Assembly: GCA_947561715.1 (NCBI GenBank)
Contig: OX387200.1
Location: forward strand, 8,124,501 to 8,188,500
Length of the DNA: 64,000 bases
Direction: 5' to 3'
From: Ascidia mentula
Taxonomy: Eukaryota; Chordata; Ascidiacea; Phlebobranchia; Ascidiidae
Shown here: piece by piece, positions 46,501 through 61,500 of the stretch
Position numbering within the stretch: position 1 is the first letter of the stretch
Layout: every line of letters begins with the position of its first letter
Notes under the pieces: model-generated
What the model saw: only the letters and a program-made list of their open reading frames with translations
The model's database searches: none
Told to the model about the DNA's origin: nothing
Program-made: the position numbers and the translations under genes

Positions 46501-49500
46501 GCCTGCCGACACTATATAAATGTCGCTGTTACGTGCACGTTGCAGAGCTTGAGTGAGCAGTGGGCCTTCCACAGGAGCGCGGTGCATGATGTTCACCACA
46601 AATTTACCGTACGACGCATAGCGGTCTGTACGCGAGGTGAATACGTTATCGGCGATGTATTGAAGAGCTTCTCCAAGCCTGAGGGGCCCGGAAGCATCTC
46701 CCGTGTATTCCAACCACACGATCGCTTCCGCTGAAAGCAGCTCCTCGTGATAGTCATTCAGGCCAAATGCGAGCGACGGTCGGTCTTTTCCACCGTACAG
46801 GACTGCTGCCACACGCACTGGAATCCCGATATCGAAGTTGTCCATTGTGTTGATGAGCAAATGACGGACTTCGGTTGCGTTGGTGACCAGCCAGAGTCGA
46901 TCGAGTAAGAACACAACGTCGGCTACTAGGTACGCGCATGGTACGTAAGGTGGTAGCACCGGGGCGTCCGTACAAATTGACTCGAAGACTTGTAGGCCTG
47001 AGTCAATGAGTTGGGACATGGTAAGAATGTGGGTGTGGTAACGTTTGCTTGTGATAAGAGTTCGTGTGTCGGAATTTACTGCCTTGGGAAAGCGAGAAAG
47101 GACGGAGATAACAATGCCGTTGGCATAGATTTGCGTCAGCATGGTTCGGTTGACTGGACTCGGCTTTCGCGCCAACAGAAGCTGCAAAAGCAAATGAGAT
47201 GTTTTCACTTAACGAGTCCTCCAGGAGAGAAGAATAAAAACTTCACGTATATTACGATGGTTAAGTAATCTTGTTCGTTTTTTGCTTTTACTATTAAACA
47301 AGTGCCTCAAAAACAATCATTCACATCAATGTTTTGAAATAAAAAACTTATTTACGTTTAAAGAATGTCTACTCACCACAATCGTTTTGTTCCCTGGTGT
47401 GGTGGCGTTCAACATTCTAATAGCATCGAAGATGGCCACGTTGGTATTGGCTTTTTCTGTGCTGGGCAGTTGGTCCACTGGGGGTCGTTGATAAATTGAA
47501 TCAATCAGAGCGAGAATACTTGCTTTGGTTTGAGTCGAATCGAAAGGTTGAACCACTTTGGTGGTCAGACCTTCTTTGATTATTGCCACCTGGGAAAAAT
47601 TTCATCTCAAGGCCTTGTTTCTGTTTCATACTTTAACAAGTCAACACTTTATCACATGGGGTCGAACTAATGATAATGTATTTTAACTTGTGTCAGAAAG
47701 GTGTGGATAACATCGGGCGTATGTTCTACATCCACTTGATGAAAGTGGACGATTGTGAAAAACTTTGAGTTCAAAACGTACCTGCACCGCTGTCGGTGAA
47801 ATATCTACCCGAGACAAAGCGTTGTGGAAAAACCTCCTGACAGCATCACGTTTTGACGGAGATGTGTTGTCGGCTAAAGCAGCATCCAACACGAACACCA
47901 CGTTGGATCTTTGATCACAAATGTATGGTGGTGTGGTGGTCGCTTGCGTGGTGGTTCCTGTAGTTCCGGTTGTCCCTGACCAATTGTTGCTTTTTTGTTT
48001 GGTTGATTTTTTTTAATTAATTAATTTGCATGCACACTTTTTGGTCGCTCTGTTTATTTATGTTGATCTTGCCAAAACGTTCCATAAAAAAGCTACAAAA
48101 CAAGCATCTATATTGACACATGCGGGATGACACAGATCAACAACCAAAAGTTGACTAAATCACCATAACATTTTACAATTGCCAATAACTTATGCTACAG
48201 CGATGCTATATACAGTTACTAAAGTTTGCTGTGCAAAAGCAACGTTCTAAAATTTCAAGTGTTCGTGTTCGTTACCTGTAGTTCCCGTATAAGGTTGTGT
48301 GGTTCCGGGTGTGGTGGTTTGTGGAAGTGTAACAATTGACGTTGGTGGCAGTATGTAGTACAAAGCTGTACACACCACATAACGGTAAGTAAGTTATTGG
48401 GAAACAAGTCGTCAACAACACAAACACTTACTGTCACACAAATCCTTAGACAGTTCTGTGATCAAATCCGGGTTCAGTAGACCTTTGTAACCACCTCCAA
48501 CTACGCGGTAACGTATGTCAGGATACACAGAGTCGAACAACGCGGTCAGCATCGCTAAATTCGGGTTGGGTGGCGCCAAAGCGCTTGCATTGGTAATTCC
48601 AGTATCCAGCCCCGTATGGCCATTTACACCGCCGTTAACTCCATTTACACCGTTAACCTGGCTTCCATTAATATCGTCTTTATCGCCGCCATGACCGTTA
48701 ACGCCATTGACCCCGCCGAGGTTTCCAGAGCTTTGAGAGACATTATCGCTGGAGACGATAAGGATATACATGCGTTTCCGCATACCGGTCGTGTTGAGGG
48801 CCTGGATCCCCTGCTTCAAGGAATCTATGCGCTGGTACTCGTCGGCGTCGATTACCATTACGAGGGTCTGGGCTACCACAAAGCGCCCGAAGAAGTCAAG
48901 CCCTGGTATGGCGAATGCTGCAGAAAAGTGAACATTGTTATGGACCTGTATGTAAGTATAGTGCATGTTTCGCCAGTTGAGGACTAATATCTGCAAAAAA
49001 ACTACTTGTTTTTAGTTGGCGGCCTTTATAGCCAAAATGTACATTTATCGAAGCACATATTGTCAAACGTCGAAATATTTAAAAGAGAACTGACCGTTAA
49101 GTTGTTCCGAGAAATGGTGCATGCTCAAACCAGCGTCTCTGTGACTGTCACCAGGAATTTGAAGCGCATCGACCTTTTGCCGGTATTGAGATGGCTGTGC
49201 GTTGTATTCGTTGGTGGCAATAAAATATGGCTTGAATGTGTGGACCGTGTTATCATACACTATCACGGTGGCCTGCAAACAACGCAATACTAACATAATT
49301 AAATAGTTTGTCATCACTCGCATATACAGCAGGAGAAGGGGTTAAGTCTTCTTTTCGCGTTTTTAGAAATTTAAATCAATTTTTGCAATATCCCGTGTCA
49401 GTCGTTGACATAAGTTTTTGTAGTTACTGCTTGTCCACTATTTGTGACAGACTGACTGCTTCAAATTTCTCGTACCACCTGATAAACCGAAGATAAGCTC

Positions 49501-52500
49501 GTGAAAGCTCGTGCCAATAAAGTTTTGATGCCCGCAGTTGGTTACAAACAGTGCACCATTTACGAAGTAAACGTACACACAAAAAAACGCACCAAACCCT
49601 AAACAAATATACTTACAGTAAGAGCATATGAAAAAATATAAATTATCACTTGCCAGCGTTTTGTCTTGGCCCATTTGGAACGTCTGCGAAACGTCTTTGG
49701 CAAATTGTTTCAGCGGTGATATATTGCCATTAAGCTGAGCTTTTATTTCCGACGAGCCGTCCAACAAAATAATCAAATCATTCTGTGCGAAGTCGCAACC
49801 GGTGGCTGAAAATCGACAACGAAATTGTGACGAAGTTTTTTCTTTTTGCGTTGCTTATAAAAAGCGATTATTGACGAATCGTGAATTCACTTACGTTGTG
49901 CTGTTGTGACTTTCGGTGTCGTTGTGGGGACAGTGACAGTCGCTGGGAAGTATTGCGGTTCTAAAGTACAACAGGGTATTTTGTGCGGTTAAATGTCGGG
50001 GAGGAAATTCAAAATCAGTTGGTAATTTTTATAAACTATGAAAATCATTGAAAAAACAAATGCTTAACATAAAAATGATTTAGTAAAGCTGTATTTCAAA
50101 AAGTCACAAACTTACGGCAAATTAGATTTCTGATATCGTCGGTTATGTTACTCAATATCCCAGTCACATTTAACACTTTGTCCGATTTAATAGCGGAACC
50201 CAAGGTGTCGCGGAGCTGCTTAAAGACCGCAGGAGTGGAGGGCGACTGATCGGGAACCAAAATAACCACAACTTCGGTTCCGTCAATCAGGGCCGCAGTG
50301 ATTGCTCGATCAACCGTGACGGCACCAGCATCCAGCGGCGGTGAATCCACTGACGTCACCTCTACTATGGCGACTTTGCGCACTCCGGGTCGTCCACCGA
50401 AATGTCCTGGTTTCGAAAAAAATATTGACGGAAATCAGAAACACTTTGTTTTAAACATTTCCTATCGGCTAATTGCTGTTGTGCGTGTTAAGACAGTGTC
50501 ACATCAGGGGCTGGATTCTGTCCACTTGAGAGATCCAGTTCTATTTTAAAACTGATGTTATAAATATAAAAGTAAACAATGCGGATTTATAAATATGGAA
50601 TATCGCATTAAAAGGCGGAGGATGAGTTTCTTACAGAGGCGGAGTGCAAATATATCAGGTTTTGGAATGAGATAACACCGAGTCTTTTGAAATATCATCC
50701 ACCAAGAACAAAAAGCGAAATAGATTTTTCAAACGACCCGATACACATTAAGCACAAAAACTGGGTTAGCAATTAATGCTCTGTTCAGACCATTTGCCGA
50801 TTAAACTTACGTTTGAATTTCTGGTTCAGCGCTTCTTGTATCAAAGGAGCGCTCCTTCCTCTGATGGTGTTGGGTGTTAGCAACTTCTTCACCAAATCCT
50901 GGAACTCGCTCGTGTTGGAACTTGCATTGAGTGGAAAACCGTTGGGGGAATTACCGTGAAGAACGTCGGCATATGTCGTCACTCCAATCTAATAAAAAAC
51001 AAAAACTTTATTATCGCAGAAAATTTTTTGCCCATTTTACTACCGCATTTTTATAAATTTATATCAATTGCTATAGTACCTGCGTATCATTGGGACCGAT
51101 TTTAAAGTTTTCTGCAAGTTTGCGGAGGAATTTCTTGAAAGCTTCGACGGGGGCATCGACCGGGGTTGTCCCGGGCGGGGTTTTTCTTGCCCCATCCAAC
51201 ACCACCAAGATGTCCGTCGGCTCCATGAACATACACACTACAACACACGATGATTAACTTGATGTTGAGGAACCGAGTTACGCACGTACACCCTCCGCCA
51301 TCTTTATTTACGATTGGAAATAAGTGCCAAATAATAAAAAGCAACGCGATTTGTGCGGTTTCTGCGATTATCGGCTGGGAATACGTTACCACAAAATAAG
51401 CTAACCAAAACTAAACGCCGTTTGCTAAATTTATCCGCGGTTCTTACTCGAATTTTGATAAGATATTAATAATGTGTAAAAACTGCGTGATCCTTCTGCA
51501 TATTTTATTTATCATCTGCCCACCTGGTTGAAATGTTGTGGTCCCAGGCGGTGTAGTTTCCACAGCTGAAGGTAAAAAGTTTATACATTATAAAACTAAA
51601 ATTTGTTATACAATGCTGATGTAACAGCATTAATTGAAACGCCAAACGCAATTTACTTGTAACTCCAGTGGCCGTCGGACGATACGTTGTGAATTCCGTG
51701 GTTGTTACAGGTTGATCTAAGTAAAATACAAGTGTTACAGAAGCGACTTTCTACAGCAGTAAAATTAAGCCTAATTATTTAGTTTCGGTAATGAAGTAAG
51801 TTATACAGAAATTTTCTCCATTGTGGTATCTTTTTCTTATTATTTACGAACTATTGTATATTTATGGGTTAAACTTACACACACAAATTAGGTCCCTCAG
51901 CACAGGCACCTCACTAGACAAATTCTGGAATCCCCCTGGTACCTCCACCACGTGACTGGGGGTGACAGCGGGTCCCACGCTGTTGACCAATTTTTGAAAT
52001 ACTGTGTTGTCAGTCGGACCGGGCGAAACAATGACTGGAATGACCACTACGTTGCCTTGTATGACCGACGCTGTTATAACGTTTGAAAGAGGTTGTCGGT
52101 CCAAAGATGGCGCGTCCTGAGTCGTCACAACAACTACCGCCACCTTGCGGCGATCCGGAGTACTTTCTGCATATGTTCGTGCAAGGATTCGCCATTAAAG
52201 ATTAAAATGGTGCTTGTTTACTGCAAGTTGTGAGAAATAGTGAAAAATCTTGTTATCAGATTTATAGTTTTAGCGCTACATAAGCAATATACCAACTTAA
52301 CTACTGGTAGTTATACACGATCTATTCTAACATTTATACTAGTTAGGCAGTATCAATGTGTCAACCACAAACTAACCGGCAGTGAGACGTCTCAGCGATT
52401 CTTGGATGAGCGGGGCGTTCGGCTGGCGCGGCCCCATGGGTGATTTGATTCCGTCAATAGCTTTGACGATTTGTTCCGTTGTGTTAAAGGCGTTCAAAGG

Positions 52501-55500
52501 GAAGCCGTTTGGCCAACTATCGTGAACCACGTTATCGTAAAAAGTCACTCCGACCTTTAAAAGTAAATTACTGAATTAGAATTTCAAGTTGCATTAAAAC
52601 ACTCGTAGAGGAAAGCTCGCTACTTTAGTTGCTTGGTTTCGATGACGAAGCGTAGACCGACTTATCAACAAAATCATAAAACAATTTAAGATACCCTTGT
52701 TTTGTTTGGAGCTATGGGGAAACTTTTCACAAGACTTTTTAATAGTTTCCTGTAGTCCATCGTCGGATTCGATCCAGGTTGATTGTTGGACCCATCCAAT
52801 ATAAACACAAGATCAGTCGGAGGCATGTACTGGCAAACTGCACAAGAAGAAAATAATCGCATCGTGGTTTTGCTCGTGTTACGAATGGAGTGGTCATAGA
52901 CTTTTGTCGTTCAATATCTCTGTTCCTTTTTCAACTTACTTTTTAAAATCTTCAAACCAAGGCCGTGAACCTACCCTGCCCTTATGCCCAATTAACCCCG
53001 ATGTCGTGCCCTTCAAAATCACTCGCCTCTAAGATCCATAACTATGCGTAAAGTTCGAAACGAATTGGTAAACAAAAGTACGTTTATGCCAGAAGATCAG
53101 TACATTTTTAATTGCAATATGCCTGGCAGCAACAGGAATTTCATATTGGTAAACAAAAGTTGGAAGACGAAACGAAAATTTCTCGAAAAATTTTTTATGT
53201 TAACATCTCATGGTTTTCGTTAACTTCTGCAATAAACCTGGTTGCGGTGTGGTAACTTCGGTCGTTGTTGCCGTGGTTACAGTTGAAGCCGTGGTGGGGG
53301 GTGTTGTAACTTCTATCGTCGTTTCTGCCTCCGTTGTTGTTGGTAGAACTGCAATGAATATATTAAAATTTCAATAAAAAACTACTATCGATTATCTTAT
53401 GCTGTTAATATTTCTATATGATTTGAACTGCATAATCGGGGCAAAACACAAGACAGGCGGACGGGTAATATGAGGTGATACAAACGGGAAAATATAAGGT
53501 TTAATATAAGTCTAAATACGTTTCGATAGTAGCTTAAAGGCTTTTGTGGTTCTGGCTAAAAGATAAAACATTATAAAACGAAATCAAATATATACACACA
53601 CAATACAATACCTCCGCAAACTAAGTCTCGAATGTCTACAGCATATGAAGGCAGCGAACTGATTCCATTAGTCACCGCTAAAATCATTCTTTTGTCAAAT
53701 TCCTCGCCCACCGAACTGGTAATTTGCTGTAATCTTCGGGGAAAACCCCCCACGCGAGGGGCCGCCAACACTACGATTTCTATGCCGGCGGCGGCATCGG
53801 TTGCCATGGCGGCGGCAAGGTCCGGAAAAGAGGCCGAGCGAAGCTCGATCACCGCCACTTTTTTTGCGCCCGGTCTGCCCCCGAATGCGACTGAAAATGC
53901 AGTTGTTTTAGTAGCTGAGTAAAGCCTTTTTAAATCAATCTGTTAGACAGCTCTTTGAAAGATGTTTTTATTTTTATCTGAAAGTTGTTTTATTTCGAGA
54001 CACAAACAAAAATACAAATTACTTGGGTTATCACGGGTTTTCGTGGTAATGAAAAGAAACAAAAGTGTTTTCACAAAATTTAGTTTGCAGCTAAATTGTG
54101 CTTGTTAACAAGTACAGCATCACCACATATTTACCGTCAAATTTGTGTTGAAGAGTCTCGTTGATCAATGGACCCAAGTCAAACGATTTCATCTGTCCGG
54201 GATTTTGCAGGTTGCCTATGGCATTTAACAGTCCTGGTTCAGTATTATAGGCACCGAGGGGAAATCCCATCGGAGAAGTCCCATACAGAGCATTGTCGTA
54301 CAGGTAAACACCAACCTACCAAAAGAGCTTGAGGTTTATTATTTGTGGTCTGCGTATTGGTAAACGGAAGACTTTTACATTCGGTTCCTCAAGACAACTC
54401 ATGTTTCAACAAGTCCATCAAAGTAACATGACGATTTACCTCCGTATCGTTTGGCCCCAACTTCAAGTACTTGGTAAAGTTGGCGAGCATCTGTTTGTGA
54501 TAAAGCATAGGGGTGTTGGTCCCGATGACCTTTGACCCATCAAGGAGGAATATAATGTCGGTGGGTGGAATATTTGAGCAGTCTGATAAAAAAGTGATAG
54601 TAAACCATTTTGTTAATAGTGCACCAGCATTGTAGTTTCTGTTGCAGTCGATGAAAAATTTGTAAATTGTCAAGAGAGCGGTACCAGTGTGTTATTAGCC
54701 GTTGATTTTTCGCAAATATTTTTTACACGCATTAAACTCATTCTAGGTTAGAAGCTTAACGAGAAGCAAAACTTGTCTCATAAGAAAATAAAGCTCGGGG
54801 GCGACATAGATTTTTTAACAGCAAACACATTTGAAACTAATACAACTAAAATCAAATGGCACGGATTGCAAGCAAAAGACTGTTTGTAACAACTGGCAGG
54901 GGTTTACAAGGAGGTGGTGCAGACGTTGTAGTTCCCACTGTCGTCACCACAGTCGTTCCAGCCGTGGTTTCCTTCGTCGTGCCAGTGGTAGTGGTTCCTG
55001 TAGTGCCCACTGTGGGGGCTTCGGTCGTTCCTGCTGTCGTTGTCGGTTCTGAAAATGGTCAATAAGTATAGGTTGATTAAAATAAACATTATCTTGGTTG
55101 TCTAGGGTTAATGTGTTCACCGAAAAATCACGGAAACGGGTGCTTATCTTAAAAATGTTGAAGGCACATCACTGTATAAACCATATAAGCAATATCAGAC
55201 ACAGGTATTCAGAAGAATGCGGAAAACCTCGTTTACTTACGCAGACAAATCAAATCCTTCAGTTTTCCTGCTTCTCCTGGTAGTCCTGGAAAGCTCGATG
55301 GGACTTCTAAAATTTCGTTGGAAGCTCTCCCAAGAAACCCAACACATGCTTGCAGCATATTCGGGGCGATGGCAGGTGTGACAGAAGGTGACACAAGGAG
55401 AGGAATAACACGAATGCCATTAGTCACGGCCTGCGTCAAAACACTTGATACTGTTGGTCCGATCTGCCCGGGAAGTGAGACGCAGGGAAGACGGACGTCA

Positions 55501-58500
55501 ATCACAACTATCTTTCGCACTCCGGGGCGCCCTCCGTTGGAGGCTAAAACGCGAAAGAAAGTGTCAGATAAAACCAAACAAGATGTATTTCAGATGACGA
55601 TGTGTTTTTGCTACATTCACATTCCCTTTGTCTTCTGGATGGAGGTCATTTCATGGAGTGCTTTCTCCAAAAGCATTTTTATCCACCATAAAGCGCTCAT
55701 TTATATAGGTTGAAATTATTATTCCCCACCCCCCCAAAAAAAGAAAAAGAAAAAAAGGGAAACCAAGCAAACAAGATAGTGGGCTAATGTTTTGCCAACG
55801 ACAACCAAAAGCTGCATCATTTTAAATTTTTGACAAGAAGGCTTGTCGTATCAGAAAAGGGCAACAAATGTGTTTGACCTATAATTGAAGGGATCCGAGT
55901 GGAACAGAATCTGACATTTACTAATTGTCGCACTTACGCAAGTACACGTCATTAAATGCTTGTTGTATGGGTATAGCGTATCCGAATGACGTTCTTCCTG
56001 GTGGCTGCAATCCCTTTATTGCCTTGTCCAATTCAGTTCGATTCTGATTTGCACCGAGTGGAAAGCCTTGCAATGTGTCCCCATACATATAAACTCCAAC
56101 CTGGTATAACGCAAAGTATGCTTAGGCAGGAAAATTACGCAATGCTATTTCATCGGAGGTGATGATAACGCCTTAGTTCAAAGTAACTTTTGAATTCTAG
56201 GTTCTGTTGCAGGACAATGGGTACAAATTGTAAGTTTAAAAAAATTGCAGTATGACTGTCGGCATTAAAAATATTTGGTAGTAATGAAAACACATAAATA
56301 TGAATATGTACGACAAACACCGGGATTTACCAATCCCACGTTTCGTAATGTTGTTGAGTATAATAAGCCAAACATTAACGTAAGCACATTTGCTGCTTTA
56401 CCTGTGTTTCGTTAGGTCCAATTGGAAACTTTTGGGTCATGTTCAGTATTAGAGTCTTGTAAAAGTCAAAAATATTACGGCCTGGATGCAAGCCCGCAAT
56501 CCCATCCACAAGGAAGATGACGTCAGCCGGTGGCATGTAGAAGCACTCTGAAAGTTAAAGTGTTTCAGAAACTTGCGCTTGGACAAATAAACATTACATT
56601 GACTTTTTGCTAACGGATTTTCTCAAGGATTTTTCGACAATACTTTTCTTTAGCTCCTACCTGGTATAGGTATAGGAGTTGTGGTGGGTGCCGGAGTCGT
56701 CGTGGTTGCTGGAAAGTAATGTGTATTTATTGTAAAAAGTGCGATTATTATTATTAGTGTGGAACGTGAATGAAATAAGCCCAGTATCTCAGGTATATGC
56801 CAATCTAAACTACGTATATTAACTGGTAGTACCTGTGGTTTCAGTAGTTGCAGTAGTTTCTTTAGTGGTTCCAGTAAAAGGTGTTGTTTCTTTAGAGGTT
56901 CCTGTAAAAGCAGTGGTTTCTTTGGTGGTTCCTGTGGTAGCAGTAGTCTCTGTGGTGGTTCCAGTGAAAGGTGTTGTTTCTTTAGTGGTTCCTGTAAAAG
57001 CAGTGGTTTCTTTGGTGGTTCCTGTAAAAGCAGTGGTTTCTTTGGTGGTTCCTGTGGTAGCAGTAGTCTCTGTGGTGGTTCCTGTGAAAGGTGTTGTTTC
57101 TTTAGTGGTTCCTGTAAAAGCAGTGGTTTCTGTGGTGGTTCCTGTGGTAGCAGTGGTCTCTGTGGTGGTTCCTGTAAGAGGTGTTGTTTCTTTAGTGGTT
57201 TCTGTAAAAGCAGTGGTTTCTTTGGTGGTTCCTGTGGTAGCAGTGGTCTCTGTGGCGGTTCCTGTAAAAGCAGTGGTTTCTTTGGTAGTTCCTGTGGTAG
57301 CAGTGGTTTCTGTGGTGGTTCCTGTGAAAGGTGTTGTTTCTTTGGTGGTTCCTGTAAAAGCAGTGGTTTCTTTGGTGGTTCCTGTGGTAGCAGTGGTCTC
57401 TGTGGTGGTTCCAGTGAAAGGTGTTGTTTCTTTAGTGGTTCCTGTAAAAGCAGTGGTTTCTTTGGTGGTTCCTGTGGTAGCAGTGGTCTCTGTGGTGGTT
57501 CCTGTGAAAGGTGTTGTTTCTTTAGTGGTTCCTGTGAAAGGTGTTGTTTCTTTAGTGGTTCCTGTAAAAGGTGTTGTTTCTTTAGTGGTTCCTGTAAAAG
57601 CAGTGGTTTCTGTGGTGGTTCCTGTGGTAGCAGTGGTCTCTGTGGTGGTTCCTGTAAAAGCAGTGGTTTCTTTGGTGGTTCCTGTAAAAGGTGTTGTTTC
57701 TTTAGTGGTTCCTGTAAAAGCAGTTGTTTCATTGGTGGTTCCTGTAAAAGGTGTTGTTTCTTTAGTGGTTCCTGTGAAAGGTGTTGTTTCTTTAGTGGTT
57801 CCTGTAAAAGGTGTTGTTTCTTTAGTGGTTCCTGTAAAAGCAGTGGTTTCTGTGGTGGTTCCTGTGGTAGCAGTGGTCTCTGTGGTGGTTCCTGTAAAAG
57901 CAGTGGTTTCTTTGGTGGTTCCTGTGGTAGCAGTGGTCTCTGTGGCGGTTCCTGTAAAAGCAGTGGTTTCTTTGGTAGTTCCTGTGGTAGCAGTGGTTTC
58001 TGTGGTGGTTCCTGTGAAAGGTGTTGTTTCTTTAGTGGTTCCTGTAAAAGCAGTGGTTTCTTTGGTGGTTCCTGTGGTAGCAGTAGTCTCTGTGGTGGTT
58101 CCAGTGAAAGGTGTTGTTTCTTTAGTGGTTCCTGTAAAAGCAGTGGTCTCTGTGGTGGTTCCTGTGGTAGCAGTAGTCTCTGTGGTGGTTCCAGTGAAAG
58201 GTGTTGTTTCTTCAGTGGTTCCTATAAAAGCAGTGGTTTCTTTGGTGGTTCCTGTGGTGGTTGCTGTTAACTCCTGGGTAGTTGCGGTGGAAGCAGTGGT
58301 AGATACTGTAGTGGCAATAGTAGTTTCAGGAGGTTCTGGAAAAAAATTGAAGGTAAGAAAAACATATGCTTTTGTTTTGCCATATCACGCAAAATAAATG
58401 CTGTAGGCACGTAATTGTAGATTTGAAATGTGATCTGGTGAACTTAATGCGCGTTTACTTGACTTCTAAAATCCGCCAAGCGCATACGTACATGATTATG

Positions 58501-61500
58501 AAGGTAGTATAGGGACGCCATGGATAAGAACCGAGAGCATTATGATTAAATTTTTGCCGGGTAAGCTCAATTTTCTACGATGTAGCTGTGCGAATTGTTA
58601 GTGGCATTTGTAACAGTGTTTTATATACATATATATCGATGGCCGACTGATTGCCAGTTACAAAGAAGGACAACACTTAAGCGGTCGTAGTGATCCACTT
58701 CATGTAAACGAAAGGGTGGCTGGAACACTGGGCGGGTTGTCTTCACTGACTTAATCAACGTACCAAGACAAACCAAGTCCTTCAGTTGATCCGCTTTGCC
58801 CGGAACACCAGGATAGCTGGACGGAACCTTTACCATTTCACTGGAAGCGTTTCCAAGATAATCAGCGCATGCCTGAACCAACATCGGAGGGATGACTGGT
58901 GTGACGTCAGGGGATACCAGTAGGGGAATAACGCGGACTCCATTGGTTATAGCTTGGGTGAGAATGCCTGACATGGTGGGTCCAAATGGCCCGGGAAGGG
59001 TTATGCATGGAATGCGGACGTCCATTACAACTATCTTGCGCACTCCGGTACGCCCTCCGTTGGAAGCTGTAAGAGACAATGAAATAGTCATAGTAAAAAA
59101 AGTTATAGTACACTAAAGAGGAACGAAAGTCAACGTTGTTTTCCAAAATGAAACAATTGTTTACAAATGCACGCTTGATTAACATAACTGACCCTAATAA
59201 TAAAAGTTCAAAACTACACAAAAGCCGTTGTACTGGTTCCATAAATTACAAATCTTCCAAATAAACTTCTGATGTTGCAAAACCCATTGTATGTGCGACA
59301 GGCGCAACATTTCTTTTATTTTATTGTGGCATGAAATACATAATCTCAATGCAGCCATTCGCCCAATGACTTAACGTTAAACATTTAACGCCTATTACAG
59401 ACAAGCATTTACATGGTCCTCAACCCAAAAGTGAAAGGGTTCAACTGATCGTTCCTCGTACTTACGCAAAAACGCAGTATTTAACGCTTTTTGTACAGGT
59501 GCTGTGTAGCCAAAGGAGGTTCTTCCAGGTGGCGACAAGTTGTTAACAGCGGCCTCCAGTGTACTGTGGTTCAAGTTTTCCTTGAGAGGAAATCCTTGCA
59601 AGAAATCGCCGTAAAGATATACTCCCACCTATCACATTTTTATGAGTAAAATTTATTGCCACAATTCTATACGAGTGTGTTTCGCCCACCTGTGTTTCAT
59701 TCGGCCCAATCGGAAACTTTTTGGTCATGTTTAGTATCAGGGTCTTGTAGTAATCGAAAGAGTTGGTGCCGGGAATCATGTCTGCAATCCCATCCACGAG
59801 GAAAATGACGTCAGCAGGAGGCATGTAGTAGCAATCTGGATTCACGACACCAATTAAAGGTACCAACACAAATTACAGAAACATGTATTAAAGTATTATT
59901 ATTTAGGTGCGAAAACTAGTAGACGGAAAAGAAAATTCAGAGCTACTATGCTAATATGTCATGCTTTAGCAGACGTTTGAAACACTACTGCGCATTGCTG
60001 CAACTCAGTCTTCTTTAAGAACTGATGATATACACACTATTATTGTTTTAGTTGTCCAACCAAGCAAATGGTATTTGTTACGCTTTTTACCTGGTAAAGG
60101 AGGTGGGGGCGTGGTAGGCGCAAGGGTAGGAACGAAAGCTGTAAAATAAAAAACTTATTTTACCTGTTGTGCCAAACTTGGTGTAGTTCAAAATAAACAC
60201 TACCTAACATGTGAAAGGGATGCTAAGGATTATAAAAGTGTCATAGCTATAAAATATATTTTTGAACCTTATACATTTAAACAATCATGAATATTTAGTT
60301 GCAGATTATTTACATCTCGCAATGCCAGTCGAAACTTCGGAAGATTTTAAAAAAAAACACCAGACCACATGAAAATATGAGTAAAACTTACGTATGGGTG
60401 TGCAAATAGACTCGCTGACATTTTTGAGTAACAACTCTCTAAAACTTGTTCCTTCGCCCACAAACACCGTCCCCGCTCCGGCGACCATCTTATCAAGAAT
60501 GCTGCGGTCCATTGATTTTACTCCGACTCCAACCAAATGGAAAGTGGTTCCGTTTTCATAAACTTTCTTGCGCGTCTCGTACAGTTTGGCCACCATCTCG
60601 TTATACTTCTCCACATCCTGAATTCAATGTGGGCCATAGTTGTGATATGAAAAATCAGGTTTCGAAGTCCAATTTTAAACAAGGAATGACAAGAATACCC
60701 AAAGGTGTGAAAACTGTAAGATTTTTCTAAACACTATAAGCAAGAGTGTTTCATCTGGGAGACGTGGACAAACATATGCCCTTTCACAATAGGATTTTAC
60801 GTAAGTTCACGAGCTGATAGCGTTGGAGCAATGCATTTTGTTACGTGTTTCATAGCGATGAGTAAAATGTTTGATTTTGTCAAATAAGTGGAATAAAAGC
60901 AGCTTGTGTAACACAGCCGCGCATATTGAGCAACAACGTAGCATCACAAAACCACCAAATACTTGTGGAAAATTCCAATCACTTTCCACAATACAGCTTA
61001 CCTTTGTGCGGCCATCTGTAACGACAACAACCACCAGTGGAACGGTCGGTCGTCTTCCTATTTCTTTGCTGTTTCCTAGCCTATCGTAAATGCGAATAAG
61101 AGCTGTGTAGAGGTGGGTGGTGCCTTGGAGAAGTCTAAGGTTATTGATCGCGTCGATAATTCCGCTCTTGTTCCGAATGTAGGTGCCGAGACTAAACTCG
61201 ATGTGTGAAGTGCCCCCAAACTGCAGCATCCCAATCTGGAAAAGAATTTTTTGGATGAACACACGTCACAACACGCAAGTCCAGAATTTTATTGCAAAGA
61301 AGGTTAAAGTAAATTCTTTTTGGTCAGGGTTCTCAACACACACAACAGAATATCCGACCCTACTGAAAACAGTTGTTATTAACATATATATTTCTCATAG
61401 TTTAAAGACATGGTTTTAAATGAGTACAGGCATACGTGCATAGGGATAAGGTCGCCCAGGCCAAAAAACTTAGTGACAAGCCAAATAGCAATTCTGTTTA

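Noticed and set aside
56833-58335. CRISPR-like regular 30-bp repeats
   Set aside because: There are no unique spacers. The repeats are contiguous, in frame and inside a spliced eukaryotic gene.
56835-58397. 520-codon plus-strand open frame of Val-rich repeats
   Set aside because: It is the complement of the Thr-rich mucin array. The 30-bp period keeps both strands open, and splice sites, phase and flanking domains all support the minus strand.
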